Assembly: GCF_003253565.1 (NCBI RefSeq)
Contig: NZ_QKUF01000036.1
Span: 1 to 53,061 of the forward strand
Origin: Thermosporothrix hazakensis
GTDB lineage: Bacteria; Chloroflexota; Ktedonobacteria; Ktedonobacterales; Ktedonobacteraceae
Direction of reading: 5' to 3'
Length of the DNA: 53,061 nucleotides
Shown: positions 10,253 through 20,184 of the stretch, piece by piece
Numbering within the stretch: the stretch's first letter is position 1
Layout of the letters: every line of letters starts with the position of its first letter
Translations under genes and position numbers: made by a program
The notes under the pieces: model-generated
What the model was told of the DNA's origin: nothing
Databases searched by the model: none
What the model saw: only the letters and a program-made list of their open reading frames with translations

Positions 10253-10744
10253 GAGGATTCATACGCAGCGAGGGGGAGCAGGAGGGGTACAGGAGAGGTA
10301 GATTTCCCTGTTGGTTATCCCGCTCTCGCAACTATTCATCCTCAGCCATCAGCCCACAGGGAAAGAGAATCCTTTCTGTCCCTGTTATGCATTCCAGACG
10401 TTCATGCCTTCCTCCCCTGTCAGAGGACATATCTCCTGAAGTCGTAAGATCCATCAAGTGAGGATACTGCAAGCAAAAAATAACGCTGCGATACGTGAGG
10501 TGGCGTTACAGAGCCCTCGATCTGTTGGAGAATACTGTAAGATTTCAAAGCCTACCCTCTCTGTGCTTGCGTCGTTGTTACAGAGAGATCATTTTGTTAG
10601 AAGATACCGCAAATACTACGATGTACCTGCTAGGCACATTTGATGAGGTTATAGTGCCAGTAATCTGAGCAAGAATACTGCTCGTCTGCTGGATCTGGCC
10701 GTTCATAACCCAACCATTATTATAGAGAAAACATCTGTTAGAGG
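10253..10744. other. No convincing gene
   Basis: Only short frames without family features or ribosome sites. No repeat structure noticed. Confidence 0.35.
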
Positions 10745-11300
10745 ATTACTACATAATTCACCAACCTCGTGAACGGGCAGGATCGAGCAGGACGAAAGCA
10801 AGCAAGCAGGGTTTGGCACTCTCTTCCCCGCTCGCCCGATTTGCAGGTACACTTCTCTTCAGAAATAGATGTGAATATGAATGTCTTCTGGTGCATCGGC
10901 CTGCCACACTCTCTGAGGTGCATGAGGTCACCTCCGCCTCTCAACACCACTCCAACAGGCAGAGGCCTCATCAGGGTCATGCCCGTGGGGATCTGCCCCC
11001 CTCTGCCTGCGCTCCCTGAGCAGGTGGATCCTGATGCCTGGTTGTGGGCCGTTGCCGGGCATTTGTGCGGCAGAGCGGCTCAGATGGCTACCTCACCATC
11101 GACACCCACCGAAGAGAGGTGGGGTAGCTCATGCGGGTCAGTTCGTCACGGCGCTGCTGTGAGCCGCCAGCTGGAGCCTTGAGATCTGGTTGGATGGCCG
11201 ACTGCTCAAAAGGGGCCGATCAAGGGGCTGGTGGGCAAACCGATGGCGTTAGAGGCCTTTGTGGCCCTGAAGCGCACGCAAGCGGTGGCCCAGAGCGCAA
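10745..11300 (+). pseudogene. IS481-like integrase-core transposase relic (second copy)
   Basis: Fragments in shifting plus frames follow the C-terminal half of the family: VHRPATLSEVHEVTSA, HHSNRQRPHQGHARGD and LPEQVDPDAWLWAVAGH. These parallel the relic at 4540-5385. Heavily mutated. Confidence 0.55.
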
Positions 11301-11507
11301 AGCTAGGCAGCACGCCCTCGCACGGCGCTTGCTTTCCGCCGAAAGCCATCCTGCTAGGCAGGCAAGGGAGAGACGGGCTTTTTTGTCTTTGTCCAGGGGT
11401 TCCCAGCTCTTTCTTGCCTCCTCCTCACACCTTCTTGCGCTCAAGAGAGAAGGTCTTCGTTCACCTGCACGCTCTCCTTCTTTCCGCTCTTCTTTAGGTT
11501 TGAACGT

Positions 11508-12430
11508 TCACGATCTGCTCGGTCCTTGCCATTCACAATGGTGATGAAGCATATGAGGCCCGCTGAGCATTGAGTGTCGGAGGCGGGATCGTGACACTTT
11601 GCGCATATCTTCCAGTGGAAACAGAAGTAGAACGGGCAGCAGGAGTCGGCAGCGCCTTGGCAAGTCCTTTTTGGAACATCTCGCCAAGGTTGCGCAGCAG
11701 ATGCCAACGATCGAGTACCTCTTGAACATGCGGTGCACCAGACGAATGTGTATTCATCTTGCCCCGATCACGGCTCACGAGGGCAATGCCAGGATGAGCC
11801 TGCAACCAGGCTCTGATTGCCTGCTCCTTGCACCGTTCAAGGAGAACCATGGGCAGCGGTGTTCCAAATCCACCAGAATGGTCGCTCCCTGCGTAGGGGC
11901 AGACTCCAGTCATCAATGCCAAGCACACGAGGCGTGGGAGGAGAAACCGATTGGGCATAGCGTCGCAGCAGGGCAATCACAGGCGCCGGCACAGGCAAGC
12001 CCCTGCTTCTTCCCAAGTGCCCGGGCAATGGTGAGCAGTCGTTCATGGACGCGATGAGTGCGACAGGCAGATATCACAGCGAGGGAGGCAAGTCGTTCAC
12101 AAAAGCTGCGCCGCGGACAGGACGGAGTATCGCAGAACAGGCGACCAACACGCACCGCTGCTCAGACGGGATGCTGACCCCATGGAAGGTCAGCAAGCCT
12201 ACAGGCATACTGGCTGTGCATGCGGGGACCGCGTCCGCCCCAGAGCAGACAGGCGGCTTGAAGGCTCGTGAGACAGAGCATGCCGTGTGCGGAGGAGAAC
12301 TGAAGCTGCTCAACAACAACGCTGGCGTCGGGATGAAACAGCTGAGCAAGCAGCAATTCTTCTCTCTGCTCTGGAAACATCTCTTGTTCTTCTTTCATAC
12401 CACAAGCAGAGCACATCTTGAAGAGAGGAG
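11508..12430 (-). pseudogene. ISL3-family transposase relic
   Basis: Minus-strand fragments in family order: an N-terminal zinc-finger remnant near 12430-12170 (CSACGMKEEQEM, ending CRLADLPWGQHPV), then RVLGIDDWSLPLRRE (about 11900), then the DDE segment AHPGIALVSRDRG and QEVLDRWHLLRNLGEMFQ (11740-11640). Several frameshifts separate them. A short stretch at the left end, around 11503-11545, recurs at about 41630-41668. Confidence 0.65.
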
Positions 12431-12825
12431 ATAAGCACGCTTCACCAAAAGCTGGGGAGCGCCCGAGGGCAGGAAACGATATACAACGCGATTTCCTGAG
12501 CATCGTGCACTACAAACCAACAACCACACAAGCGCGTGAAAGGCAGCTTGATAAGATCGACACACAACATCCCGCTTCCCCTCGCACGGCTCGAGAAGCA
12601 CAAACCCTGTTCTTTCCAGGGTCTGCCTTCCCTGCTCATGTTTTCTCCCACCTGCTTCTCTACGACGCCTCAGATATATTGTGACTTGTATCTTTTCCTT
12701 TCTCTTCAGGATCCTTCGAAGATGCAAACCCTCTCTTGACAGAAAGACACCGCCTGTCCTATACCGCAATGAGAAAGTCTCACCAGCATCATCCATGCTG
12801 TTCCCAACAGGCAAAGGAGGATCAG

Positions 12826-13116
12826 ATGCCACCATCCTCTATCCTTCAGGACCGCAGAGATGACATCCTGCATCTCGCCGCCCACTATGGCGTCTCGAAC
12901 ATCCGTATCTTTGGCTCCGTGGCCCGTGGAGATGCCGATGAACAGAGTGATCTCGACCTGCTGGTTGACGTGGAAGCAGGCCGCAGCCTCTTTGATCTTG
13001 GGGCCCTCTTGTCTGACTTCGAACAGCTTCTCGGCTGTCCCGTCGATATCGTGACTGAGAAAGGCCTCCGCGATCGCATCCGTGCCCGAGTGCTTGCTGA
13101 AGTGATCCCGCTATGA
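12826..13116 (+). CDS. mntA: MntA-type nucleotidyltransferase antitoxin
   Basis: 96 aa from ATG 12826, preceded by AAAGGAGG at ideal spacing; an upstream in-frame extension lacks a ribosome site. It carries the minimal-nucleotidyltransferase signature GSX10DXD: GSVARGDADEQSDLD at about residues 29-43, followed by DLLVDVEAGRSLFDL and a C-terminal Asp in VDIVTE. In the MntA/HepT (type VII) systems this enzyme transfers AMP groups to the partner HepT toxin and silences it. Its stop codon overlaps the start of the next gene by ATGA, the usual coupled order. Both genes look intact amid transposase relics, suggesting selection for retention. Confidence 0.88.
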   Translation: MPPSSILQDRRDDILHLAAHYGVSNIRIFGSVARGDADEQSDLDLLVDVEAGRSLFDLGALLSDFEQLLGCPVDIVTEKGLRDRIRARVLAEVIPL

Positions 13117-13445
13117 GAGACACCCGAGAACGCTTTCAGGACATGTATGAGGCCATCCTCCGAAGTGAGAAATACGCCCAGCAAGGACGCACGGCCTTTG
13201 AACAAAATGAGCTCATCCAAACCTGGATCATTCATCACCTGGAAATCATTGGGGAAGCCGCACGCGCTATTCCCCAAGATGAGCGTGCCTCTCATCCTCA
13301 TATTCCCTGGAAAGAGATCAGTGGCATGCGCAATATCCTGATCCACATGTATTTCGGCATTGACACTGACCTGGTGTGGAACGTTGTCGAGCACGATCTC
13401 CCCCGGTTGAAAACGATCCTCCAAGCTCTTCTTACTTTGCCCTAG
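13113..13445 (+). CDS. hepT: HepT-like HEPN-domain RNase toxin (DUF86)
   Basis: 110 aa, overlapping mntA by 4 bp. All-helical HEPN protein with the diagnostic RX4HXY motif near the C-terminus (RNILIHMY, about residues 71-78), where Arg and His form the RNase site and the Tyr is the residue modified by MntA-type antitoxins. Upstream IIHHLEIIGEAARAIP is the conserved second helix. Length is normal for the family. Predicted cytoplasmic RNA-cleaving toxin neutralised by its neighbour. Confidence 0.88.
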   Translation: MRDTRERFQDMYEAILRSEKYAQQGRTAFEQNELIQTWIIHHLEIIGEAARAIPQDERASHPHIPWKEISGMRNILIHMYFGIDTDLVWNVVEHDLPRLKTILQALLTLP

Positions 13446-13611
13446 TCGCCTGAGTTTACCATCCTTTGCTTCTCTGACAAGCAGAAAGGAGCATCAGGCT
13501 CCTCCTTCGAATGTGCAGCCGTGACATCAGTGCCGTTCCCGCTCCTCATCGTGTTCGGCATTTCACCATCACGAAGCTGACCGCTACTCAGTGCGAGAGG
13601 ATGAACCGGTT

Positions 13612-14058
13612 TCACCCGCGCTCGTGAGGTGATGAGAAACGGGCTGCTGCTGGTGGAACTCCATACGAACTGACCGAGGAAAAACATCTGAGATGCGGCA
13701 GGTTGGGTAGCCTTGCCTCTCCTCGATGAGCGATGGGAGATTTTGCTGTCAGGCAGTCAAAGGTCCAACTGACGAAGGGTAAGCCCAGGTCTCTGGGGCG
13801 TGTTCGCGTCGTTTGCACCACCAGGGCTTTGTTCTCAGGTGTGTAGCATGAAGGAGCACCGGGGCAAGGCACGTCCTCTAAGCTGGCTACGCCCTGCTCG
13901 CCAAAGCCTTTGATCCACTTGCGAATGACATCCTCATCGACCTGCTGGTGCTGAGCAATGGAAGCCACTCGATACCCTTGATGGGACAAATAAATGACCG
14001 TCGCGCGTTGGACTAAGCGCACTGAGGCGGTGTAGGAGCGTGAGACTTTTTCAATCAC
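13612..14058 (-). pseudogene. IS630-family transposase N-terminal fragment
   Basis: The frame begins MIEKVSRSYTASVRLVQRAT and continues through the paired helix-turn-helix (QGYRVASIAQHQQVDEDVIR, KWIKGFGEQGVASLED) to RTRPRDLGLPFVSWTFDCL. That is the DNA-binding half of an IS630 transposase. After about residue 110 the frame leaves the family pattern, and the DDE domain is absent. Different from the IS630 relic at the left edge. Confidence 0.65.
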
Positions 14059-14638
14059 TCTTCTTCTGCTCTCAATGTTCGCACTGAGAGTCGTTTGGAC
14101 CTGGATTCCTTCCTCTTCTCTTGTGTTCCTTCTCCTTCTCTATTCTATCATACATTTAGCGACTGAACTGCTTAGTCCTCCCACTCCAATCCCTTAGTAG
14201 AACAAGGGATTGCTCAGTATTGCTCACCCAGGAAGCTGCGCAAAGATGCGCCCGCGCAATACAACCAGCGCAAGCGCACCTTCCATCGCAAATACACCAG
14301 CTAGACAGGCCGCTGCTATATACTCCCCTCAAGGTCCAATCATAGCAGTCGGCGAGGCCCTCTATGATTACTAGAATGTATCCATACTCCAGGAAATAGC
14401 AAAAAGCGTAGGTAAGTCCAGGACGGGCGCAACACGTCCGTTGTCACCTCTACCTTTTGCTCCTCGCCTGGGTCCAGTAATTGACGCAGATGAAGCCCCT
14501 GCAAGGGTAACAAGATTTCAGGCACAGCACTTCATACATCACACTGTTGAGAAAGAGATCTCTCAATATTGCCTGTCTGCATATGCAGCACTCAATCCTT
14601 ACCTCTCAGATAAGGGGGAAGCATACAAGTAAAAAATT

Positions 14639-14872
14639 TTACGAGCCAGCTCGATAAAAAAAGATTTGTGTGATAATTGCCGCTATCAGCCAGAAAAGGA
14701 ACAATCCTGCTGACGTAAAAATCCTTTTTCGCATTTTCGATTTTTTCTCATCTGTCTCTGCCAGATAGTAGTACACAACGCTTGTCAAAATGGCACAAAC
14801 GCTTGTTATTGTTGCCATCCAAAAAGAATAACACATAATTCCAACTGGTGTCCTCAAGAAATTCGTCATCAT
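14639..14872 (-). CDS. Small two-helix membrane protein
   Basis: 77 aa from ATG 14872 behind GAGGAGG, preferred over a longer frame starting at 14917. Two hydrophobic segments (VGIMCYSFWMATITSVCAIL and IFTSAGLFLFWLIAAIITQI) are separated by a basic-acidic loop ETDEKKSKMRKR. No family recognised. No neighbour on the same strand within 1 kb, so probably a single-gene unit. Confidence 0.5.
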   Translation of the reverse strand: MMTNFLRTPVGIMCYSFWMATITSVCAILTSVVYYYLAETDEKKSKMRKRIFTSAGLFLFWLIAAIITQIFFYRAGS

Positions 14873-14929
14873 TTTTCCTCCTCTTTTCTCTGTTATCTTG
14901 TAGGTGCTCGTCGCCACAATAAAATAGCA

Positions 14930-15655
14930 TATCGTTCTATGTCAGGAAACAGCTCCAAATCCACATCTTCAACTTTCACTGCATGTGCTATCCAAGATGC
15001 TTTTACTGGCATTGGATTTGTATGAAAATCACTAGAAACATTCCCAGCCAGTTCTACATACACTCCTTACAAATATCGTTAGCATCCTAGACTATCAGTA
15101 AAACTGACCTGCCCTTGTTGAAAAGCATCTCATATAGCATGCAACAGCAAAAGAAAAGGCTGCACTTTATCAAAAAGTATCTCAGGTAAATATCTACACA
15201 TAGAATGTTATCAACATGGCGCAGACAAAGGGCAGCTGGTACTCCAGAACACGTTCGAGCATCCAGTCGAGTTAGAACCTGTTGAGTAATGACTCCTCCC
15301 TCCTTGCTGCTGGCCATCAGTTCATTTGTAGAGAAGAGACCACCCCAATGATCAATATCCCCCTTTCCTTAAGTAGCATAGATCACCTACTACGCAATAT
15401 GGCAGGTGTTAATCTTGCCCACAGTCTTGTTATATTGTGGTGTAGCACGTACCTCCACACAGCTTTTCCTCAAAAAATCCACCTTGCTAATAAACATCAC
15501 AGTAGTAGAATCAGTTATCTGGTAGCACACCAGATAGGACAAATCGTCACGCATCTTATTGATATTCTACTGCATACGACTGAGCAACCGAAGCCGTGTT
15601 TGCGTTCAATAGAACTCAATAGGCCTTACGTCTCTTTTCTCAATCCGGTTAACCT
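14930..15655. other. No convincing gene
   Basis: About 0.7 kb of short frames. The longest (15282-15689, plus) shows no family pattern and ends in the IS5 terminus. Confidence 0.35.
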
Positions 15656-15659
15656 AGAG

Positions 15660-16412
15660 ACTGTTAGAAACTCGATCTCGAAAAGATGATACCATCCAAC
15701 AATGGAAAAGAGAAAACCATCTCTAAGCGATGTGACAGACGAAGAATAGGCGGCCGCCAGCTCCGTATTTGAGCATGTTGCCCGAAGATGTCGGGCAACA
15801 TCGCCATGAGCGGTGAGAGATCTTCAACGCTTTGCTCTCTCTCGTGAAGACAGGAGCACCATGGCGGTGGTTGCCCACCAATCTGCCTCCCTGGCCTCTT
15901 GTCTCTCAACACCCCAAAGATGGATCAAAGCAAGATGTTTTGAAGCGATGTTCACAACCTGCGTTTGCTCTTGCCTGGCATCAAGGGCCGCAAAGGACAC
16001 ATTGCTGTCGATACCCTTGGGCACCTGCTGACGCTGCTGGTGACGACTGCTGATGAGCAGGATCGCGATCAGGTTGCCGTTCTGGCAGAGCAGGTGCAGA
16101 CCCTGACAGGCGAGAATGTCCAGGTTGCCTTTGTGGATCAAGGCGACACGGGTGAGGCCCCAGGGCTTGCAGCAGCCCAGGCGGGTATCGAACTGGCTGT
16201 CGTGAAACTTCCCCTGGCCAAGCGCGGCTTCGTGCTCTTGCCACGCCGCTGGGGCGTGGAACGCTCCTTCGCTTGGGGTGAGTCGCTTTCAGCGTTTTCT
16301 CCGCGACGATGAGCGGCTTCCGCAAACGGTCGCTGGTCTGTATGTCGCGGTTTTCGCTTGCCTTCTGCTTTCTCAGTTCATCCATGTGAGCTTGAGTCCC
16401 TAACAGCTTCTA
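15660..16412 (+). mobile_element. IS5-family insertion sequence with broken transposase
   Basis: Imperfect terminal repeats bound the element: CTGTTAGAAACTC at the left and GAGTCCCTAACAG at the right (reverse-complement relation with two mismatches). Inside, plus frames give RWIKARCFEAMF, then KGRKGHIAVDTLGHLLTLLV, QVAFVDQGDTGEAPG, and RRWGVERSFAWG (15965-16312), the C-terminal half of an IS5 transposase. The N-terminal half is shortened and in another frame. At about 750 bp it is likely internally deleted. A relative lies at 2813-3364. Confidence 0.65.
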
Positions 16413-16656
16413 GACCATCATTATATAATCTATTTCTTGCAATATGAATCACCCCCCATCTTTTTACATTCCAATTTCAACTATTTTTATCAGATGTAAA
16501 TCCATAAACCGATATGATCTCAATACGTCTATTCTATTATTAGTACAATAATAGAATATATGGTTTACAATATAGAGCATTAAGCGTCTTATAATATAAT
16601 GGACCTATGAATTTCTTGATCTCGGCAACGCTTTTGTGAAAAGATATAATCTCTGA

Positions 16657-16694
16657 TTAACCAAAGCATACTTAGATAAGTATGCTTTGGTTAA
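16657..16694. repeat. Perfect 18-bp inverted repeat with 2-nt loop
   Basis: Arms TTAACCAAAGCATACTTA (16657-16674) and its exact reverse complement (16677-16694) flank GA. It lies just past the 3' end of the minus-strand gene at 16760. No U-tract follows on either strand, so it is not a classical terminator; it could still stop or stabilise that transcript. Confidence 0.7.
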
Positions 16695-16759
16695 CTTCTT
16701 TCAATAGAGGCAGAAGAAACAAGCAAAGAGTTCTTTTCCCAAGGAAAAGATTTATTCCC

Positions 16760-17502
16760 TTAAAAAATTCCTAGACGTTTCATCGCCTCATATTTTCTCT
16801 GAGCCCTCCAATTCATTTGAGACTTAAAGATTTCCTGCAATGTACTCTGCCCTGTTTGTTCCCAAAGGCGTTGGACAGTAGAGTCCCATGAAGACCCCCC
16901 AAGATAGCCTTGAAATGACTTCCAACTTGTATCGATCTTTACATCCATCCACGCTTCATGCTTAAGATTTAGCGCATATGGTGTAGAACTTGGTGTGGGA
17001 GTTTCATTTGCCTTCGCTGTTGCAGTCGCTTGTGCTTCTCTCACCTTATAAGCTTCTATAGTTGCCTCAGCACTCACATACTTATCGTGCCAATGCTGTG
17101 CATCATTCACAGCATTCGATTGTGGATTTTGTGAATTATACAAAACCGTTGCACCTGTACTAGCTACTGTACTAATGGCAGTTGCAACTGCCGGAGGCAG
17201 AGCTAGTATACCTCCCACCAGCCCGGAAATTCCACCTACAAATATTGAAAATCCAAAAGCATCTTGTTGAGCATCCGTCTTTACAGGGGCACCACCATTT
17301 ATTACTTCATAAGAAAGCGCGCTCAGACTTGCACCTATCACACCAGACATTCCTATCGTAAATGCAGCAGACACAATTGCAACTGGAATACTAGCAGGAG
17401 CAAAGGTAGCAAAGGCTAAGAGGCCCACCGAAACAGCTAGAACACCAAATCCCGCAGAGCGGCTTCCTGTTTTTGCGTTTCTCCTGTCTCTTTTTCTTTC
17501 AT
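16760..17502 (-). pseudogene. Glycine-rich membrane protein with soluble C-terminus, frameshifted near its start
   Basis: The long frame (16760-17428, 222 aa) has no ribosome site at its GTG. An ATG at 17502 starts MKEKETGETQKQEAALRDL; one extra G near 17443 would join it to GVLAVSVGLLAFATFAP and the rest. The joined protein has a hydrophobic stretch with many small residues (VSAAFTIGMSGVIGASLSAL, VGGISGLVGGILALPPAVA), then an Ala/Thr-rich linker and a soluble C-terminus (NLKHEAWMDVKIDTSWKSF, ending KYEAMKRLGIF). Glycine-zipper helices followed by a variable C-terminus are seen in some toxin carriers, but no toxin domain is recognised. Confidence 0.45.
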
Positions 17503-17559
17503 GGAGGCTTTCCGCTCATGGGAAAAAACATACATTTTCCTGGATTGAGGGAGAACCAA

Positions 17560-18040
17560 TGAGCAGTCTGAGCATCCAAACCTCTTCACAGTCTGTTCCT
17601 TCAACGCCCTCATGGTTTGGGGAGGTCGTGCTGATTGTGAACCTGTGTGCGACCTGGTTGGGCCTACGGCGCGGTAATAGGCCCAGCTCCCCTGAGCTCG
17701 AAGAGATTCTGTCGAAGCAGCAGTCGCCACACCCGCAGCTTTTCCCGTCAGCTGTTGGTCAGGATCGTGTAGCCAGCCTCCGTCCTGGTGAGATCAGTGA
17801 GTGCCTGTGTACTTAAGCAGAGACCCAGACCATACTTGCAGGCACGCCGACTGATCAGGGCCAGTTGGTGCATAGCGGTGCCTTCGGAGGGTCAAGGTGG
17901 TCAGCGGCTTTGTAAACGTCACTTGCGAGAGTGGGGGGAGAAGGCAGGAAGCATACGCTCTAACTGCCGCGCGAGAGCACGAGCGTCCTGCTGATTGCCC
18001 CTGCTCTGCCGAAGCGCGTGCAGAAGACCAGGAAAAGGGG
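17560..18040 (-). pseudogene. Transposase remnant, probably IS4/IS1634-like
   Basis: Minus-strand pieces read as the end of a DDE transposase: LGLCLSTQALTDLTRTEAGY near 17760-17830 and ALKEQTVKRFGCSDCSLVL near 17560-17620. Frames change repeatedly. The family call is tentative. Confidence 0.25.
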
Positions 18041-18085
18041 GAAAAAGAGCTTAATGACAGGATGGCAACATGTTGTCTACATGTA

Positions 18086-18143
18086 TGTATTCACAATATA
18101 TTGTGTCTAAATTGTATTTATAACACAATATATTGTGAATACA
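18086..18143. repeat. Twin palindromes upstream of the HEPN-motif gene
   Basis: The 14-bp palindrome CACAATATATTGTG occurs twice (18092-18105 and 18124-18137). With flanks the two copies form a perfect 21-bp inverted repeat (18086-18106 against 18123-18143) separated by 16 nt. The second copy ends 9 bp before the -35 box of the next promoter. Arrangement suits a dimeric repressor or activator binding side by side. Confidence 0.7.
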
Positions 18144-18146
18144 GGC

Positions 18147-18176
18147 TTGACAGGCACATTGCTTTTCTTTTATACT
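18147..18176 (+). promoter_or_regulatory. Sigma-70 promoter of the HEPN-motif gene
   Basis: TTGACA (18147-18152) and TATACT (18171-18176) with an 18-nt spacer, about 39 bp before the ATG at 18215. A GAAAGGAAAAGAAAGAG ribosome-site region lies between. Confidence 0.65.
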
Positions 18177-18214
18177 AGTCCCGATTAATCTGAACCAGAA
18201 AGGAAAAGAAAGAG

Positions 18215-19531
18215 ATGCCTTCAGGAATGTCAGCAGAACGTTTTTTTAAACCGGTTGTTGTTAAATTGCCCTTTGGCACTTTCCAGTTGCGGCAATTACG
18301 CTTGCGGGATGTGAGTGATGTGGAACAAACTGGGTCTCAGGAGCTCTCGGCTCGGCAGTATGCGGAGATGCTGCTTGACCGGATGATGATTGAGCCACGC
18401 TCGTTTGTTGAGCGAATAGGGGATGTTCCTGATGAGCAGATCCAGGCGATTCTGCTTGACTGGTGGAATCAGCAGTTTGGGAAGGAGTATCCTCTGTCAG
18501 AGGACGCCACGTTACAGACATTTCAGGATGCAGTTGAGCAGCACATGCTGAAACTGGTTAAGTCTTTTAAACAAGATGTTAATCAACTTACGCGAAGTTT
18601 TCAATCAACTCTAGATCTGTCAAAGCCGATAAATGAGGTGGTAAAGCCGTTTCGCCTCTCTTCTTCGATGCAAAATCTCTTCCCTTCATTCAAGTTTCAG
18701 GATATGCTTCCTTCATTCAAGCCTTCCTTGTTGAGTGTAGAGAAGTTGGGTGTAGAGAAATTGCTTCTGGGAGAGTTTACGGCTCTTAGCCGGTACGTGC
18801 AGCAGTCTGTTCAGGCACTGCAACTGAACTGGCTTGCTCCCCTTTCCTCTGATCTCCTGCGGACACAGGAGTTCTTCCAGCGTATTCCTGATCTTTCACA
18901 GCTCAGGCAGATGCAGAAAGAAGAGGGACTGGCAGGTGAATCGCTACTGGAGTATGTAGAGCGAAAGATGACCATGAAGGAGCTTCTTGAGATAGTGGGG
19001 ATGGAAAAACAAGGGCAGCATGATCCACAGGTGGCGCTGGATATGACTCATAATCCCTCTTTTATGGAGTTGCTATTCTCCTTCTGTGAGCACTCTGAGG
19101 TCTTGCGTCCTCGTCTGCCCGCACTGCGTGAAGGACTGGCAGTGTATCTGGAGAAGCGGTACTACGCTGCGATCCCGTCCATTATTCCGCAATTGGAAGG
19201 GGTTATTGGTGACTTTTTGTTGCTACGCGATATGGTGGTTCTAGATGGGCATACTATCTATCGGCGTGGTCCTGATGGCAGGCCAGCATTGAATAAGAAG
19301 AATAAGCCTATTAAATTATCCGGTTTGAGGGATCTGATGAATGAGTCCGGCTGGGCGAATGATTCCTCTTTTTCCGGAATTGCGGCTGTTTTCACTAATT
19401 GGATTATCCCGCGGCGCAATGGTGTTATGCATGGGCGGGATCACACCTATGGAGAGGATCCACAGTTTGCTGCGAATTGTCTGTGCATATTACGCTACTT
19501 TATTGAGCAGATGCATGGAATCGATCAGTAG
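18215..19531 (+). CDS. Hypothetical protein with C-terminal HEPN-like RX4H motif
   Basis: 438 aa, single-gene unit. The N-terminal third is acidic and helical (VVKLPFGTFQLRQLRLRD, then EPRSFVERIGDVPDEQIQA). A Phe/Ser-rich middle repeats LFPSFKFQDMLPSFKPSLL. The C-terminal third has YYAAIPSIIPQLEGVIGDF and then RNGVMHGRDHTYG (Arg401, His406). The R-N-x3-H arrangement after a long helix, followed by a final helix with NCLCILRYFIEQM, is the active-site layout of HEPN RNases, used in toxin and abortive-infection proteins. The HEPN call is a motif inference; no named family recognised. Regulation: consensus promoter next to paired palindromes. Confidence 0.55.
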   Translation: MPSGMSAERFFKPVVVKLPFGTFQLRQLRLRDVSDVEQTGSQELSARQYAEMLLDRMMIEPRSFVERIGDVPDEQIQAILLDWWNQQFGKEYPLSEDATLQTFQDAVEQHMLKLVKSFKQDVNQLTRSFQSTLDLSKPINEVVKPFRLSSSMQNLFPSFKFQDMLPSFKPSLLSVEKLGVEKLLLGEFTALSRYVQQSVQALQLNWLAPLSSDLLRTQEFFQRIPDLSQLRQMQKEEGLAGESLLEYVERKMTMKELLEIVGMEKQGQHDPQVALDMTHNPSFMELLFSFCEHSEVLRPRLPALREGLAVYLEKRYYAAIPSIIPQLEGVIGDFLLLRDMVVLDGHTIYRRGPDGRPALNKKNKPIKLSGLRDLMNESGWANDSSFSGIAAVFTNWIIPRRNGVMHGRDHTYGEDPQFAANCLCILRYFIEQMHGIDQ

Positions 19532-20184
19532 TACATTCTCTTGCTATATATGCATAAATATAGATAGACCGTCAGGTGTCTGAACATTTATGCGATTAGC
19601 TTCTATGATGATATGCGGCAAGGATACCTATCACTTCAGGGGGGAGGAATTGCTGCTTCTTCTTCCCACAAACAATCCTGATAGGATACATTTCTTTCTT
19701 TTGCTTATTTCACTTTTTCACTGTTCGCTTTGTATCATACGCTTCATGTAAATCGATGGGCATGATTTGTGGATGGTCCTTTTGCGGATATGAGGTAAGC
19801 AGTGAGAAGGTAAGTGTTCTGCTATGTAGGGCCAGGCTGGTAAGCGACATGATAGTGAGGCCGTGAGATCACTACCTTAATTGTATGTTTTGTAATTAAT
19901 GAGTGGCATTACCGAATACGCTGTACTTCTATCCTATCGCGAAATGTTGCGGCATGCAAGAGAGAAGTCCTATGACTGAAGAGTAAGTTGACGGGAAGAG
20001 AGGAGTAAAAGTAGATGAGGTAGAAATAAGAAAAAGAGAAGCAGAACAGACAGCATCAGTCTAATTGATGAGGTATCATCAGAGAATGAAAGCTGGCCTA
20101 TCTTGTGAGCAAGAGGCCATTATTTGTCATAGATTTTTTTGTCACTATGACAAAAAATACTCAATATCCAACGGAGCAAGATTC
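19532..20184. other. Intergenic region carrying one copy of a 50-bp repeat
   Basis: No gene seen. Bases 19954-20003 match 30549-30598 with only a few differences (shared core CTGAAGAGTAAGTTGAC). The repeat lies about 180 bp before the pentapeptide-repeat gene. Confidence 0.5.
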
